DNA from: Heterotrichella gracilis
Taxonomy: Eukaryota > Sar > Xanthophyceae > Tribonematales > Xanthonemataceae
NCBI GenBank assembly: GCA_032358255.1
Contig: JAULBX010002556.1
Location: 80,546 to 144,545 of the forward strand
Reading direction: 5' to 3'
Length of the DNA: 64,000 bases
The translations under genes and the position numbers were made by a program. This document shows, in pieces, positions 62,575 to 64,000 of the stretch. How positions within the stretch are numbered: position 1 is the first letter of the stretch; each line of letters starts with the position of its first letter. The notes below the pieces were generated by a model. That model made no database searches. It had not been told where the DNA came from and was given only the letters and a program-made list of their open reading frames with translations.

Positions 62575-64000
62575 ATGGCTGTGAACGGAGAGGGGCCAGC
62601 CCCAGGAAAGCTCGTGGAATCGGTGCGTGCAGGCAGTGATAGCGGTGTACGGATATGCATTACGTTGCCATGTCGGTGCTAACAACGCCCCGTGTGCCGT
62701 AGATCGAAAGCAGGTTCAACGGTCAACCCTACTGTGTGGTGATCACTGCTGAGGGTGACAACGTCTGCGTGGAGGTGGAACACATAGAGGAGGCAACGAC
62801 ATGGAGGGGAGAGTTCACTGCTCGCTGTGAGTGGCCTGCATGCTTGTTACAAAGTCTATAGAGGCACCAAGCAGTGCACTGACCACTATCCTGCCCTTGC
62901 AGATATTGAGGACATAACAGCCAAGACTGGGAACTTCAAAAAGTATGGTGTGTTCCTGCGGATGCTGATTGCTGCCCTCAGGAGGGAGTCAGACAGCGTC
63001 TTTGTTGACCTCTTGACATACAGCGATCTGGAAGTCTTGAAGAGCAGGAGGTCAGGAGCACAAAGCGCTGCCGGCCAACAGCAAACCCCCAACACCAAGC
63101 GGTACCTCATCCTCACGTATGCAGCAGAGTTTGACCGCGTCCACTACCCACTGCCCCTGGTGTATGACGAGCACCCAGACCCTGAGCACCTCAAGCACAC
63201 CATACGGTCCCTGCGCAAGCAGTTGAACACACACAGCAGCACCCCGGTAGGGCCAGTCGGTGGTGACCTCAGCCATGGTGAGGTGGCAGCTGTCAAGGAA
63301 GAGAATGCAGCACTGAAGAAGCAGCTTCGTGCCCATGAGCAAGGCTTGGTGGCTGCCAATTGTGGCAGCATGGCCTCAGAGTTGAAGAATCTGCACCAGG
63401 AGTTGAAACAGGCAAGGCAGTCTACAGCAGTTTCCGTATTGGCAGGGGAGTTGTTGCATACGTATTGACCCACTTGGTTCATACCACTCATCCTCGTGCA
63501 GGCCAAGAAAGAACGAGAGACGCTGTTGAACAAATGCAGTGTCCTGGAGTCTGAGCTTGAGAAGCAGCGGACCCTGTACCGGCGGGAGATGCGCAAGAAG
63601 CTGCTGGAGGTTGAGGCGTGCAAGGAGGACCAGCAAGCCCTGAAGGAGCAGATACGCGAGCTCAAAACAAGGTGCCTGCAGTATGCCCAAGACGCTGACT
63701 TGCTCTCAAGGCGGCAACGTGGTGGCAGGTGAGGGGTTGCTACCAACAGCATTGTGTTGCTGGGACATTGGGTCTCAAATTTACCATATGGGTCACAAAG
63801 AAAAGAAAGTAAAAATATGTCATAGCTAGGGTTGTGCGAATGCGTATAAATTTGGCCCATATACTGCCATATACTGGTATATACCAGTATATACCGTATA
63901 TACTGGTTAATAAAGCGTATATATTTTGATTATTACAGTTTTGAATCAAATAAGCTGAATTGAACAGCTAAACAGCCCATGTAAACCCTGCCAAGGCACA
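62575..64000 (+). CDS. CCDC61: CCDC61/VFL3-type basal body protein, N-terminal part
   Basis: Exons 62575-62622, 62703-62826, 62903-63411 and 63502-63728 join in phase; the gene continues past the window. CCDC61 (VFL3 in Chlamydomonas) is needed for basal body orientation and rootlet assembly. The N-terminal XRCC4/SAS6-like head has CVEVEHIEEATTWRGEFTAR, EDITAKTGNFKKYGVFLRML, VDLLTYSDLEVLKSR and KRYLILTYAAEFDRVHYPLPL. A long coiled coil follows (LKHTIRSLRKQL, then KKERETLLNKCSVLESELEK). Exon 3 probably uses a GC donor (CAG then GCAAGG at 63412); a GT donor 18 bp downstream also keeps phase but is weak. The first residues (MAVNGEGPAPG) have no membrane or targeting signal. Confidence 0.92.
63869..63892. 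repeat. 24-bp perfect palindrome
   Basis: ATATACTGGTAT followed by its exact reverse complement, within a longer run of ATATACTG and TATACCAGTATA units (63858-63925) inside a CCDC61 intron. Confidence 0.9.

Noticed and set aside
63412-63471. CCDC61 exon 3 continuing to the stop at 63466
   Set aside because: This would truncate the coiled coil. Exon 63502-63728 continues it in phase after a GC donor at 63412.

Overview
The window is nuclear DNA from a green alga, most likely a chlorophyte. Genes are split by many short GT-AG introns and coding exons are GC-rich. Plant-lineage genes are present (a chloroplast-type PPH1/TAP38 phosphatase, COP1, a transit-peptide cystathionine gamma-synthase, a MutS2 with a Smr domain). 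So are genes for basal bodies and cilia (CCDC61/VFL3, a SPATA4-like CH protein), which argues against a flowering plant. Plant-type telomere motifs (TTTAGGG) are scattered through introns and spacers. There is one 100-N assembly gap at 7077-7176. No plasmid, phage, CRISPR, rRNA or tRNA gene was seen.

Layout, left to right. A truncated secretory protein (minus, 1-1313). MUTS2 (minus, 2768-11404, 15 exons). Tryptophanyl-tRNA synthetase (plus, 12189-16175). Hexokinase (plus, 17635-22171). Cystathionine gamma-synthase (plus, 23441-25123). PPH1/TAP38 (minus, 26895-29703), divergent from CKS1 (plus, 30386-31374). COP1 (minus, 33071-39176). The meiotic helicase HFM1/MER3 (minus, 40028-49413 or beyond). 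A secreted cysteine-rich protein of unknown family (minus, 51032-53876). A SPATA4-like CH-domain protein (plus, 54599-57520 or 57977). TIM22 (minus, 58551-59436). Syntaxin SYP31/SED5 (plus, 60120-61649). CCDC61 (plus, 62575 to beyond the window). Exon coordinates were read by eye from splice sites, reading phase and family conservation. In every complete model the summed exon lengths are a multiple of three, which is an internal check on most boundaries.

The genes do not form a pathway; this is ordinary mixed eukaryotic gene order. They cover translation, sugar phosphorylation, methionine synthesis, dephosphorylation of light-harvesting complexes, light signalling, cell cycle, meiotic crossover, mitochondrial import, Golgi traffic and cilia.

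The most unusual signal is structural. In the left 36 kb, and once near 48 kb, introns carry extra partial copies of the adjacent exon edge together with its splice site. I call these shadow edges. They range from near-perfect tandem arrays (142 bp x3 and 103 bp x5 or more, both in MUTS2) to decayed copies with frameshifts, in at least eight genes. In CKS1 the whole terminal exon is repeated downstream with its reading frame intact. One CGS intron is itself flanked by a 14-bp direct repeat, as expected if tandem duplication creates introns. Genes right of about 49 kb show almost none of this.
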